This document shows positions 41,810-48,951 of a stretch of 64,000 nucleotides of DNA, one piece after another. Origin of the DNA: JADJSS01 sp964490845 (lineage in GTDB: Bacteria > Bacteroidota > Bacteroidia > Chitinophagales > JADIYW01); assembly GCA_964490845.1 (NCBI GenBank), contig CAZBED010000010.1, forward strand, positions 32,379-96,378, written 5' to 3'. The notes beneath the pieces were generated by a model, which was not told the DNA's origin, did no database searches, and worked only from the letters and a program-made list of their open reading frames with translations. Position numbers and translations under genes: made by a program. Every line of letters starts with the position of its first letter. Within the stretch, counting starts at the first letter, position 1.

Positions 41810-42541
41810 TTACCTGTGAAGGGATATCTGTGAGCAGTCCACGACGTTGCCTATAATAATGACAGCCGGCGATGTGATATTTTCATCTTCCACTTTTTGG
41901 TGAATGGTGGACAGGTGTCCGCATACCACTTTTTCATTGGGTAATGTTCCGTTTTGTATGATGGCAATCGGGTAGTGCTCGGGTTTATATTTGCTGAACA
42001 AACGAACAATTTCCGCCAGCTTGCCGATGCCCATTAAAATGACCACTGTTGCCGTAGATTGTGCCGCCAGTTCTATATCGTCCGATAATTCACCGCAGGA
42101 TGTAGTGCCGGTAGTAATCCAGACACTTTCTGTAATACCTCGTTTCGTCAGAGGAATCTGTTGTAATGTAGCCAATGCCGTGGCGCTGGAAATACCGGGA
42201 ATGATTTCTGCCGGAATGCCATGCTTTTCGGCATACTCTATTTCTTCCTGTCCGCGCCCGAAGATAAACGGATCGCCGCCTTTCAGACGGACCACCACAC
42301 CATGCCGGTTGGCCTGCTCTACAATCTGCCGGTTGATTTCGTCCTGTTTCATGTAGTGTGTGCCTGCGCGTTTGCCGCAAAAAATTTTGATGGCATCCGG
42401 TGCGTGTTTCAATAATTCTTCACTGACCAATGCATCATACATCACCACGTTAGCCTGCTGCAGTGCTTTAATACCTTTCAGAGAAATCAGTTCCGGATCA
42501 CCCGGCCCGGCCCCAACGAGTATGAGTTTTGGCTGAGGCAT
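41810..42541 (-). CDS. cobA: Uroporphyrinogen-III C-methyltransferase
   Basis: SAM-dependent double methylation of uroporphyrinogen III to precorrin-2, the first step to siroheme. The family motifs are all visible: ILVGAGPGDPELISLKG (residues 5-21), VVMYDALVSEELL, VVRLKGGDPFIFGRGQEE and AEIIPGISSATALATLQQIPLTKRG. The length of 243 residues fits the stand-alone SumT form. One base separates its start from the stop of the sulfite/nitrite reductase gene, so the two are tightly coupled in translation. Confidence 0.95.
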   Translation of the reverse strand: MPQPKLILVGAGPGDPELISLKGIKALQQANVVMYDALVSEELLKHAPDAIKIFCGKRAGTHYMKQDEINRQIVEQANRHGVVVRLKGGDPFIFGRGQEEIEYAEKHGIPAEIIPGISSATALATLQQIPLTKRGITESVWITTGTTSCGELSDDIELAAQSTATVVILMGIGKLAEIVRLFSKYKPEHYPIAIIQNGTLPNEKVVCGHLSTIHQKVEDENITSPAVIIIGNVVDCSQISLHR

Positions 42542-42542
42542 G

Positions 42543-44666
42543 TTATGCTTTATAGTTACTCTCGATGACCAGTTTGTCGCCGCTCATCTTCTGTTCTCTA
42601 TAGGCAATCACTGCTTTTAGGAACTGGTGAAATTGTGCTACATAACATTCTGCAAATTCTTTTTCCGGCTCATATTGGTTGATTTGAAGTACCAGTGCTT
42701 CAAATCCGTTTTCAATTTGGAATGTACCGTCTGCTACGAATGTCTTATCAAAATCCTGAAGAATCTTTATTTGCGTATTGCATTCCACATCTTTGCTCAA
42801 CAATAATGCCTTGGCGGCAATCACAAATCCTGTGTATGCATAATAGATGGCTTCCGGATTTTTGCCCACTTTCAGGTGTTCCGTCGCCTCAAGGTGTTTG
42901 ATTTCCGCGTCTTTGATAATGTGCCCAACCATATCGTACATTACACCGGCGCATTCTCCCACGCCTATTTCCGGGGTGAAATGTTCGATGCCGTCATAGT
43001 CAATGAAATCATCATCAGTATATAAATCGGCATTGGCCAGCGGTTTCAGCAACGTATAAAAATAATTCTTACCCTGGCGCCGGTAATAGTCGTTAAAGTA
43101 TTCACCGTCACTGCTGTTGGTTTCATAATCATTCAACAGGATGCGCAGCATTTCAGGCGTTCTTTTTGTCGGAAGTTTCACGATTTTATCGCCGACGGTT
43201 CCAATACCATTAACATCCACACCGCCGCCTAAAACAACCTGCATAGCCGGCGCCACCAGTTCGCCTACTTTGATGGAACTGCCGTGCAAGCCGATATTTG
43301 CTGCCATGTGCTGTCCGCAGGAGTTCATGCAGCCGCTTATCTTGATTTTAATTTCTGAATCAAAAATCAGGTGATAAAATTCATCCTGAATCACATCTTC
43401 CAGCACTTTGCCTAAGGTCATGCTGTTGGTAACGCCTAAGTTGCAGGTATCGGTACCCGGGCAGGTTGTGACATCGGCAATAGTGTCAAACCCCGGATTC
43501 GCAAATCCCATCTGATCTAATTCACGGAAAATATAGGGCAATGAGCCTTCACGAACAAATTTAAGCAATAAGCCCTGATTCATCGTGATGCGCATATCTT
43601 CAGAAGCATATAGCTCCGCTATTTCCGCTATTTTCCTTGCCTGGTCGGGCTTGATATCGCCTTTTGTCACTTTGAGCGCAACGGCAAAATAGCCGGCTTG
43701 CTTTTGTTCGAAAACATTCGTCTTTAACCAGTCTTCATAGCGTTTCTGGTTTTTAATGCCAACCGCCGGAGCACAATCTTGGTGTGCCGGTTCTCCATCT
43801 GCTACACGGGAGGTGTCTACACGGAATTCCTTTACTTTATTGGCGGTACGTTCTTTTTCTACCAGCTCCATGAATTTATCTAAGCCCAGATCTTTAATCA
43901 GGTACTTCATGCGGGCTTTATGCCGTCGGGTGCGCTCTCCGTAGCGGTCGAATATACGTAAGGCAGCTTCCATAAACGGAATCACATGGTCTTCATGTAA
44001 AAACTCATAAGCAGTTTGAGCCAGGATAGCCTGCGCACCCAGTCCGCCGCCTACTACTACTTTAAAACCACGTTCATCGTCAGCTATTCGTGGGATGAAC
44101 CCAAAGTCGTGCAGGAAGGTATAAGCAGAATCTTTATCGGAAGAGGAAAAGGCGATTTTCACTTTCCTGCCCATATCCTGGCAAATCGGATTGCGGAGAA
44201 AAAACTCAAAGGCGGCCTGTGCATACGGAGCCACATCAAACGGTTCTTCCGGGTCTATGCCTGCACGGGACGATGCGGTGATATTGCGCACCGTATTGCC
44301 GCAGGCTTCGCGGCCGGTAGCGCCTACGTCTTCCAGCCCCGCCCAGATAGCCGGTGCGTCGGTGACTTTCACATAATGCAATTGAATATTCTGACGGGTG
44401 GTGAGGTGTAAGTTGCTGCTGGCATACTGTTCGGATAACTCAGCTACCCGTACCAGTTGTTTCGGAGTAATTTTTCCGAATGGAAATTTAGTGCGGAACA
44501 TCTGAACGCCCAGCTGGCGCTGCCCGTACACGCCGCGTGTCAGGCGAAACGCCTTGAATTTGTCTTCCGGCATTTCGCCGTTCTGAAAGGCGTTTATTTT
44601 CTGCTGCAACTCAAAGATGTCTCTGGCTGCTTCCGGGGAAATGTTTTTGGTGATAATGATACTCAT
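42543..44666 (-). CDS. Siroheme/[4Fe-4S] sulfite or nitrite reductase (NirA/CysI-like)
   Basis: Assimilatory six-electron reductase of 707 residues. The siroheme and iron-sulfur ligands are Cys402 and Cys408 in TTCPGTDTCNLG and Cys446 and Cys450 in KISGCMNSCGQHMA. The two ferredoxin-like repeats are marked by GVYGQRQLGVQMFRTKFPFG and NLHLTTRQNIQLH in the first half and EDMRITMNQGLLLKFV in the second. Substrate, sulfite or nitrite, cannot be fixed; no cysteine or nitrate genes are close enough to decide. The ATG at 44666 was chosen because an upstream frame from 44852 is made of the terminator and a dispersed repeat. First gene of the siroheme operon. Confidence 0.9.
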   Translation of the reverse strand: MSIIITKNISPEAARDIFELQQKINAFQNGEMPEDKFKAFRLTRGVYGQRQLGVQMFRTKFPFGKITPKQLVRVAELSEQYASSNLHLTTRQNIQLHYVKVTDAPAIWAGLEDVGATGREACGNTVRNITASSRAGIDPEEPFDVAPYAQAAFEFFLRNPICQDMGRKVKIAFSSSDKDSAYTFLHDFGFIPRIADDERGFKVVVGGGLGAQAILAQTAYEFLHEDHVIPFMEAALRIFDRYGERTRRHKARMKYLIKDLGLDKFMELVEKERTANKVKEFRVDTSRVADGEPAHQDCAPAVGIKNQKRYEDWLKTNVFEQKQAGYFAVALKVTKGDIKPDQARKIAEIAELYASEDMRITMNQGLLLKFVREGSLPYIFRELDQMGFANPGFDTIADVTTCPGTDTCNLGVTNSMTLGKVLEDVIQDEFYHLIFDSEIKIKISGCMNSCGQHMAANIGLHGSSIKVGELVAPAMQVVLGGGVDVNGIGTVGDKIVKLPTKRTPEMLRILLNDYETNSSDGEYFNDYYRRQGKNYFYTLLKPLANADLYTDDDFIDYDGIEHFTPEIGVGECAGVMYDMVGHIIKDAEIKHLEATEHLKVGKNPEAIYYAYTGFVIAAKALLLSKDVECNTQIKILQDFDKTFVADGTFQIENGFEALVLQINQYEPEKEFAECYVAQFHQFLKAVIAYREQKMSGDKLVIESNYKA

Positions 44667-44678
44667 AGTTCTTCTTTT

Positions 44679-44760
44679 TGTCATTCCGAACGAAGTGAGG
44701 AATCTTGCAACATTTAAGTGCTTCTTCAAGACAAGATTTCTCGCTACGCTCGAAATGACA
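44679..44760. repeat. Dispersed inverted-repeat element (Bacteroidota TCATTTCGA...GAAATGACA type)
   Basis: Two arms of 29 bases, 44679-44707 and 44732-44760, match as inverted repeats at 24 positions; 24 bases separate them. The arms contain TGTCATTCCGA and CGCTACGCTCGAAATGACA. Its translation (SSVARNL ... FLTSFGMT) is a well-known product of this repeat. It lies in the 5' leader of the reductase gene. Confidence 0.75.
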
Positions 44761-44765
44761 TTTAC

Positions 44766-44795
44766 AAAAAAAGCCTGTCGTGTATGGACAGGCTT
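44766..44795 (-). terminator. Rho-independent hairpin between higBA and the reductase gene
   Basis: Minus strand: AAGCCTGTC, loop CATACAC, GACAGGCTT then five more T. It lies 134 bases after higA and 100 bases before the reductase start, so it either ends the higBA transcript or acts as an attenuator in the leader of the reductase operon. Confidence 0.75.
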
Positions 44796-44928
44796 ATAAT
44801 TTTTTATATACATATCAACCTCTCCGTCTATTGCGGACAAACACAACAACAATAAAATAGGCTGACTGACAATTTCATAAAGGTAAAAATAGAAAAAATT
44901 TGATTAAAGTCAGGCTGTTAATGATTAT

Positions 44929-45228
44929 TTAAACCAATTGGAGTTTTTGTCGTTCCATTTGTATGTCATAGGCTGTTTGGACACGCATCCAGAATTCAGC
45001 AGAAATGCCTAATAAATTTTCTAGCTTAATAGCTACAGCAGCGCTTATATTTCTTTTTCCGTGCAATAATTCACTGAAATGACTTGGCCTCATTTGCATT
45101 TGCAATGCGAAATCAGATTTTCTTATTTCGCGTGCTTCCAGCTCCATTTGTAATACATCACCCGGGTGTAGCAATACATCTGATTGGATTTCTTTTCCTT
45201 TCTTGTTTAATACGGTATAAGTATTCAT
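44929..45228 (-). CDS. higA: HigA family antitoxin (XRE-type)
   Basis: Antidote and DNA-binding repressor of the HigBA module. The HTH is seen in LQMELEAREIRKSDFALQMQ followed by MRPSHFSELLHGKRNISAAVAIKLENLLGISAEFWMRVQ, the classic VapI/HigA pattern, split here into two phrases. The 99-residue length is normal. It starts 2 bases after higB, the toxin-first order expected for this type. With HigB it probably binds the dyads near 45616-45656 and shuts off their own promoter. Confidence 0.93.
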   Translation of the reverse strand: MNTYTVLNKKGKEIQSDVLLHPGDVLQMELEAREIRKSDFALQMQMRPSHFSELLHGKRNISAAVAIKLENLLGISAEFWMRVQTAYDIQMERQKLQLV

Positions 45229-45230
45229 AA

Positions 45231-45539
45231 TTAATCTCCGTAATGGTTTGATAAATCTTCGATTAAAATAATCTCTATTGTTTCTTCGTTTATGATTTTA
45301 AACGCTAAACGATAGCCCTGATTAATCCTGATGGAATACAACCCCTTCTTTACCCCTTTTAATGGTTTAAAACGTAACCCTTTGAACTTCTTTAAATGTT
45401 GAGTTGATTCCACCATCTTTAGAATCTGCACTTTTTTCTTGAATTGTAAAATAACTTCTTCATTATATACTGGTTTCCTTTTAGTGTCTTTTCCTTGATA
45501 CAATGATTCTAAATAGTCATTATTGAATTTAATTACCAT
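45231..45539 (-). CDS. higB: HigB family toxin (RelE superfamily)
   Basis: mRNA interferase of the RelE fold that cuts ribosome-bound mRNA. The 102-residue sequence shows LKKFKGLRFKPLKGVKKGLYSIRINQGYRLAFKIINEETIEIILIEDLSNHYG (here in pieces LKKFKGLRFKPLKG, YSIRINQGYRLAFKI, IILIEDLSNHYG), typical of HigB toxins with the basic active-site residues and the closing NHYxD. The start has an unusually good ribosome site for this genome, GGAGGG just before the ATG, which may tell of lateral transfer. Followed by higA 2 bases later. Confidence 0.92.
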   Translation of the reverse strand: MVIKFNNDYLESLYQGKDTKRKPVYNEEVILQFKKKVQILKMVESTQHLKKFKGLRFKPLKGVKKGLYSIRINQGYRLAFKIINEETIEIILIEDLSNHYGD

Positions 45540-45593
45540 AGCCCTCCGCTTTTAAATTGTTAATAAATTCAAAGAGATACAGTTCATTGGTTA

Positions 45594-45623
45594 CAAAGAT
45601 AATAAACTTTATAAATTCCCAAA
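45594..45623 (-). promoter_or_regulatory. higBA promoter
   Basis: Minus strand TTTG (45620-45623), an 18-base spacer and TATCTTTG (45594-45601), an exact TAnnTTTG. It lies 55 bases before the higB ATG and overlaps the proximal operator-like dyad. Confidence 0.6.
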
Positions 45624-45656
45624 ATTAGGGAAATAATTTTAATTACCAATAATTGG
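45616..45656. promoter_or_regulatory. Two operator-like dyads upstream of higBA
   Basis: Proximal dyad TTCCC-N7-GGGAA (45616-45632) covers the -33 element; distal dyad CCAATAATTGG (45646-45656) is 14 bases upstream. Both share CCAAtaATTgg/CCCaaaatTAGGG character. Most HigA proteins repress from such paired palindromes. Confidence 0.5.
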
Positions 45657-45680
45657 GAAGTTATCTAACAATTACTTTAC

Positions 45681-46274
45681 TTACTCATTCTCCGCCACCA
45701 CTTCCTGTACTTCCGGAACAAAGCGTTTCAGCAGGTTTTCGATGCCTTGTTTTAAGGTAACTGTGGAAGAAGGACAGCCACTGCAGGAGCCTTGCAACTG
45801 AAGGGTTAGTTTGCCCTCTTCAAACTTTACAAAAGAGATATTGCCGCCATCCATTTCCACGGCCGGCTTTACATATTTATCCAACGCACCTTTAATGCGG
45901 ATTTCCACATCGCTGTCGTTGTCGCTGACAGCATTCGTTGCTGTTTTGGAGGGTTTTACAAATCCTTCATTCAAAATTACGCCGCCATCATCGATGTATT
46001 TTTTCAAAAAATCTTTAATCGGAATCATGATTTCCGTCCAAAGGGCGTCTTCGCTTTTGGTGATGGTCACGAAATTATTAGTGATAAATACATTCGTCAC
46101 GCTGTCAAACCCAAACAAGGCTTTAGCAAGAGGAGCATCATTGGTTTCCACCGCCGATTGAAATTCAACCGAGTCATTCAATAGTAGTGGCTTATTAGTA
46201 ATGAATTTGAGTGTATTTGGATTTGGTGTAGATTCTGTATAAATCATCACCGGTATTTTAGTTGCAGGTTCCAT
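45681..46274 (-). CDS. NifU family iron-sulfur cluster carrier (Nfu type)
   Basis: Carries Fe-S clusters to target proteins. The N-terminal Nfu_N domain is YTESTPNPNTLKFITNKPLL (residues 12-31) with LFGFDSVTNVFITNNFVTI, and the C-terminal NifU-like domain carries the cluster-binding Cys164 and Cys167 in LQGSCSGCPSSTVTL. The two-domain layout and length of 197 residues match the Nfu/NFU1-like form of Bacteroidota. A later start at 46247 (MIYTEST) is possible. It lies 141 bases before higB and is not in its operon. It may serve the Fe-S reductase two genes away, which is only an inference. Confidence 0.9.
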   Translation of the reverse strand: MEPATKIPVMIYTESTPNPNTLKFITNKPLLLNDSVEFQSAVETNDAPLAKALFGFDSVTNVFITNNFVTITKSEDALWTEIMIPIKDFLKKYIDDGGVILNEGFVKPSKTATNAVSDNDSDVEIRIKGALDKYVKPAVEMDGGNISFVKFEEGKLTLQLQGSCSGCPSSTVTLKQGIENLLKRFVPEVQEVVAENE

Positions 46275-46347
46275 TTTATTGTATTTGGTAATTGGTATTG
46301 AGCATTCAGATTTCTTGATTAAACGCTTATTTATTCTTTTAAGTTCA

Positions 46348-46376
46348 TAAGATTCCTCACATTATTCGGAATGATG
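46348..46376. repeat. Solitary half-copy of the 44.7-kb repeat
   Basis: TAAGATTCCTCAC...TTCGGAATGATG matches the complement of the left arm of the element at 44679 at 23 of 29 positions, 1.6 kb away. No partner arm is seen next to it, so it is a remnant. Confidence 0.5.
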
Positions 46377-46394
46377 TTGTGCCGATAACAGCAG

Positions 46395-47153
46395 TTAGCT
46401 CTTATGTGTAATCGTAGCGGTGGCCTGCGCGGTGGGCAGAATGAAGATTTCTTCTATATTCACATGTGCCGGCTGCGAAGCCATAAAATAAATACTTTCC
46501 GCAACGTCTTCCGCCTTTAATGGTTGATATCCGTCATAAACGGCATTGGCTTTTTGTTCATCACCCTTAAACCGCACCAGCGAAAACTCCGTTTCAGCGG
46601 CGCCGGGGCTGATGACCGACACTTTAATATTGTGCTGAACCAGATCGATACGGGCGCTTCGGGTGATGGCGCGCACGGCATGCTTGGTGCCGCAGTAGAC
46701 ATTGCCGCCACCATATGCTTCCCATCCTGCCAGAGATGCCACATTAATAATATGTCCTTTGGAACGGGTAATCATCAACGGCGAAACTTCGCGGGTCATA
46801 TACAGCAGGCCTTTCACATTGGTATCAATCATTTGCTCCCAGTCTTCATACACACCCTCCTGAATGGGGCCACGGCCTGCAGCCAGCCCGGCATTATTCA
46901 GCAATACATCAATAGCGGCCCATTTCCCGGTTAGAGAGGCAATTGCCTGTTGCACCTCTATACGTTTTCTGACATCAAAACACAAACTCAATACATCTGT
47001 TCCATAAGCAGCCTTTAAGGCGGCTGCTAAGGTGTTCAGCCTTTCTTTCCGCCTTCCGGTGATGATAATATCCCAGCCATTTTGAGCAAATTTATGTGCG
47101 GCTGCTTCTCCAAAACCTGAAGTTGCACCTGTAATCAGGATAATCTTGTTCAT
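46395..47153 (-). CDS. Short-chain dehydrogenase/reductase
   Basis: Classical SDR of the YdfG type. Cofactor loop LITGATSGFGEAAAHKFAQNG, NADP-type Arg pair in ITGRRKERLN, NNAGLAAGRG, then INVASLAGWEAY and the catalytic Tyr and Lys in VYCGTKHAVRAI; PGAAETEFSLVRF follows. YdfG-like enzymes oxidise 3-hydroxy acids such as L-allo-threonine and serine with NADP. A TTG at 47162 would add three residues, but ATG 47153 gives the normal MNKIILITGA start. It is divergent from the MazG-like gene. Confidence 0.9.
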   Translation of the reverse strand: MNKIILITGATSGFGEAAAHKFAQNGWDIIITGRRKERLNTLAAALKAAYGTDVLSLCFDVRKRIEVQQAIASLTGKWAAIDVLLNNAGLAAGRGPIQEGVYEDWEQMIDTNVKGLLYMTREVSPLMITRSKGHIINVASLAGWEAYGGGNVYCGTKHAVRAITRSARIDLVQHNIKVSVISPGAAETEFSLVRFKGDEQKANAVYDGYQPLKAEDVAESIYFMASQPAHVNIEEIFILPTAQATATITHKS

Positions 47154-47204
47154 TGTATGCAAAAGTAAGCATTAACTTCTTATTTTTAGTTCAAAGTACA
47201 AATC

Positions 47205-47531
47205 ATGACCTTGCAGGAAACACAACAAATGATAGATACCTGGATAAGCACTACTGGTGTCCGGTATTTTAATGAATTGACGAATATGGCTATTCTGACA
47301 GAGGAAGTAGGCGAGGTGGCCAGAATCATCGCCCGCCGATATGGAGAACAGTCGTATAAAGCTTCAGATAAAGATAAAGAGCTGGCGGACGAGCTGGCGG
47401 ATGTGTTGTTTGTGCTGATTTGTATTGCTAATCAAACTGGTGTAGATTTAACAAAAGCGCTGGAAAAAAACATGGAGAAGAAAACAAAAAGGGATGCACT
47501 GCGGCATCAGAATAATGAAAAGTTAAAATAA
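47205..47531 (+). CDS. MazG-like nucleotide pyrophosphohydrolase
   Basis: All-alpha NTP pyrophosphatase of the MazG/YpjD type. The EExxE and ExxD metal motifs are present as AILTEEVGEVARIIARRYGE and DKELADELADVLFVLICIANQTG. A single domain of 108 residues, so it forms a dimer. It probably hydrolyses non-canonical or excess nucleotides to monophosphates. It is followed by the SRPBCC gene in the same direction after 31 bases. Confidence 0.9.
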   Translation: MTLQETQQMIDTWISTTGVRYFNELTNMAILTEEVGEVARIIARRYGEQSYKASDKDKELADELADVLFVLICIANQTGVDLTKALEKNMEKKTKRDALRHQNNEKLK

Positions 47532-47562
47532 ATAAGTATCTTGGATTATAAAATCAGACGAT

Positions 47563-48198
47563 ATGAAAATAGTAAGAGGGATTTTTATTTCTGTTGCCGC
47601 TTTGTTGCTGGCGGCCGTAGGCAGCACTTTCTTTATGGATGAAAATTTCAGAGTTTCATATAAACATACTATAAATGCTTCTCCTGAAGTGGTGTATGAG
47701 CAATTGGTTACGTTGAAAAACTGGGAGAACTGGTCGTATTGGCGCGGATTGGATGATAAGATGGTGGTAACGTACAACGATATTCCTTCCGGTGTGGGTG
47801 CAAGTTATTCCTGGAAGAGTGATAAAAAAGAGGTTGGAAATGGCTCTTTTACTATCGAACGAACCGTACTGAATGAATATGTTCAGTCAAGGTTGAAATT
47901 TGAAGGGCATAACGATGGATTTTCGGAATACATTATCCGGTCTACAGACGAAGGAACGGAGTTAACAAGCGCCATGAACACTAAGACAGTGGGCATTATT
48001 GAAAAACTCATGGCACGGTTGCTGATGAAACCGATGATGATTAAGGCATTTAAAGCCACTGATGAAAAGATGAATGCTTATCTTAAAGAAAACCCGGATG
48101 CAGGTAGTACCGGTAAAACAATCGATTCAGTTTCAGCAAAGACTATAGACTCTGTTTCAATGAAAGTTGCACGGGATTGCGTTATTGTCCACAAATAA
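47563..48198 (+). CDS. SRPBCC (START-like) domain membrane-anchored protein
   Basis: An N-terminal hydrophobic helix (residues 5-24, IVRGIFISVAALLLAAVGS) anchors or exports the protein. The rest is a polyketide-cyclase-like ligand-binding fold: VSYKHTINASPEVVYEQLVTLKNWENWSYW and SWKSDKKEVGNGSFTIERT, TELTSAMNTKT (long phrases split). A Ser/Lys/Thr-rich tail (TIDSVSAKTIDSVS) includes a short duplication of about 8 residues. Ligand unknown. It is probably co-transcribed with the MazG-like gene and closed by a hairpin. Confidence 0.78.
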   Translation: MKIVRGIFISVAALLLAAVGSTFFMDENFRVSYKHTINASPEVVYEQLVTLKNWENWSYWRGLDDKMVVTYNDIPSGVGASYSWKSDKKEVGNGSFTIERTVLNEYVQSRLKFEGHNDGFSEYIIRSTDEGTELTSAMNTKTVGIIEKLMARLLMKPMMIKAFKATDEKMNAYLKENPDAGSTGKTIDSVSAKTIDSVSMKVARDCVIVHK

Positions 48199-48225
48199 CG
48201 GTAATTATGGCATATTATTATATTT

Positions 48226-48248
48226 AAAGCGGACTTTTTGTCCGCTTT
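48226..48248 (+). terminator. Hairpin after the SRPBCC gene
   Basis: AAAGCGGAC, loop TTTTT, GTCCGCTTT; 9-bp stem, 27 bases after the stop. The T tail after it is poor (GTTGTTT), so strength is uncertain. Confidence 0.6.
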
Positions 48249-48336
48249 GTTGTTTAAAATGTGATATAAAAACGTCTGGTATTTTATTTGAATAAATGAG
48301 GTCAAAAATTAATTAACTTAAAAAAAGGAGGATATC

Positions 48337-48798
48337 ATGACACTCATTAAAAGAAATTCAGGCGTACACAACAGTTTTCCGGCACTGTTTGATGATTTTT
48401 TTGCAAAAGACCTTTTTGACTTCATGCCGTCAAAATCATTCAGCACGATGGCCAAAAGTGTTCCGGCGGTAAACATTCTGGAAACAGAAAAAGAGTACAA
48501 AATAGAGGTGGCCGCACCGGGTTTGAAAAAAGAGGATATTAAAGTAGAACTGGAAAATGATTTGCTGACCATTTCGTCCGAAGTAAAAAAAGAAACGGAA
48601 GAAAAAGATAAAGAAGGCAGGTATACCAGAAGAGAATTCAGCTTCAGCGCGTTTAAGAGAAGTTTCACTGTTGATGAAGATACAGTGGATATCGAAAAAA
48701 TAGAGGCGAAATATGAAGATGGAATCTTAAATATTCAGGTGCCTAAGAAAACGGCTGCTCCAGCTGAGAAAAAAGCGAAAACGATATCTGTTTCATAA
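48337..48798 (+). CDS. Hsp20/alpha-crystallin small heat-shock protein
   Basis: Holdase chaperone that keeps unfolding proteins soluble. The alpha-crystallin domain runs from VPAVNILETEKEYKIEVAAPGLKKEDIKVELEND (split here: VPAVNILETEKEYKIEVA and APGLKKEDIKVELEN) to YEDGILNIQVPKK, with the expected REFSFSAFKRSF. The N-terminal part has NSFPALFDDFF, and the C-terminus an AxPAEKKAKTISV with an IxV anchor. The start has a good SD site, AAAGGAGG 5 bases before the ATG, unlike most genes around it, in line with strong expression. No CIRCE-like inverted repeat was found upstream. Confidence 0.92.
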   Translation: MTLIKRNSGVHNSFPALFDDFFAKDLFDFMPSKSFSTMAKSVPAVNILETEKEYKIEVAAPGLKKEDIKVELENDLLTISSEVKKETEEKDKEGRYTRREFSFSAFKRSFTVDEDTVDIEKIEAKYEDGILNIQVPKKTAAPAEKKAKTISVS

Positions 48799-48822
48799 AG
48801 ACGAAGTTTAGTGTTAAAGCAG

Positions 48823-48859
48823 ACACCTTGAGTAGTGATAACTATTCAAGGTGTTTTTT
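48823..48859 (+). terminator. Terminator after hsp20
   Basis: ACACCTTGAGTAGT, loop GATA, ACTATTCAAGGTGT then TTTTT; a 14-bp stem with one G-U pair, 25 bases past the stop codon. Confidence 0.85.
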
Positions 48860-48951
48860 GTTACAGCCTTGTTGTGTAAAGCATTTTCCTGTATTTTTTT
48901 AGATAAATTCTTTATATTTATCCGTTATTTACCTTATTCATTTTTTATACT

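Noticed and set aside
44667..44852. Longer N-terminus for the sulfite/nitrite reductase starting at 44852
   Set aside because: The extra 62 residues are encoded by the terminator hairpin and the dispersed repeat; the family begins at MSIIITKNISPEAARD.
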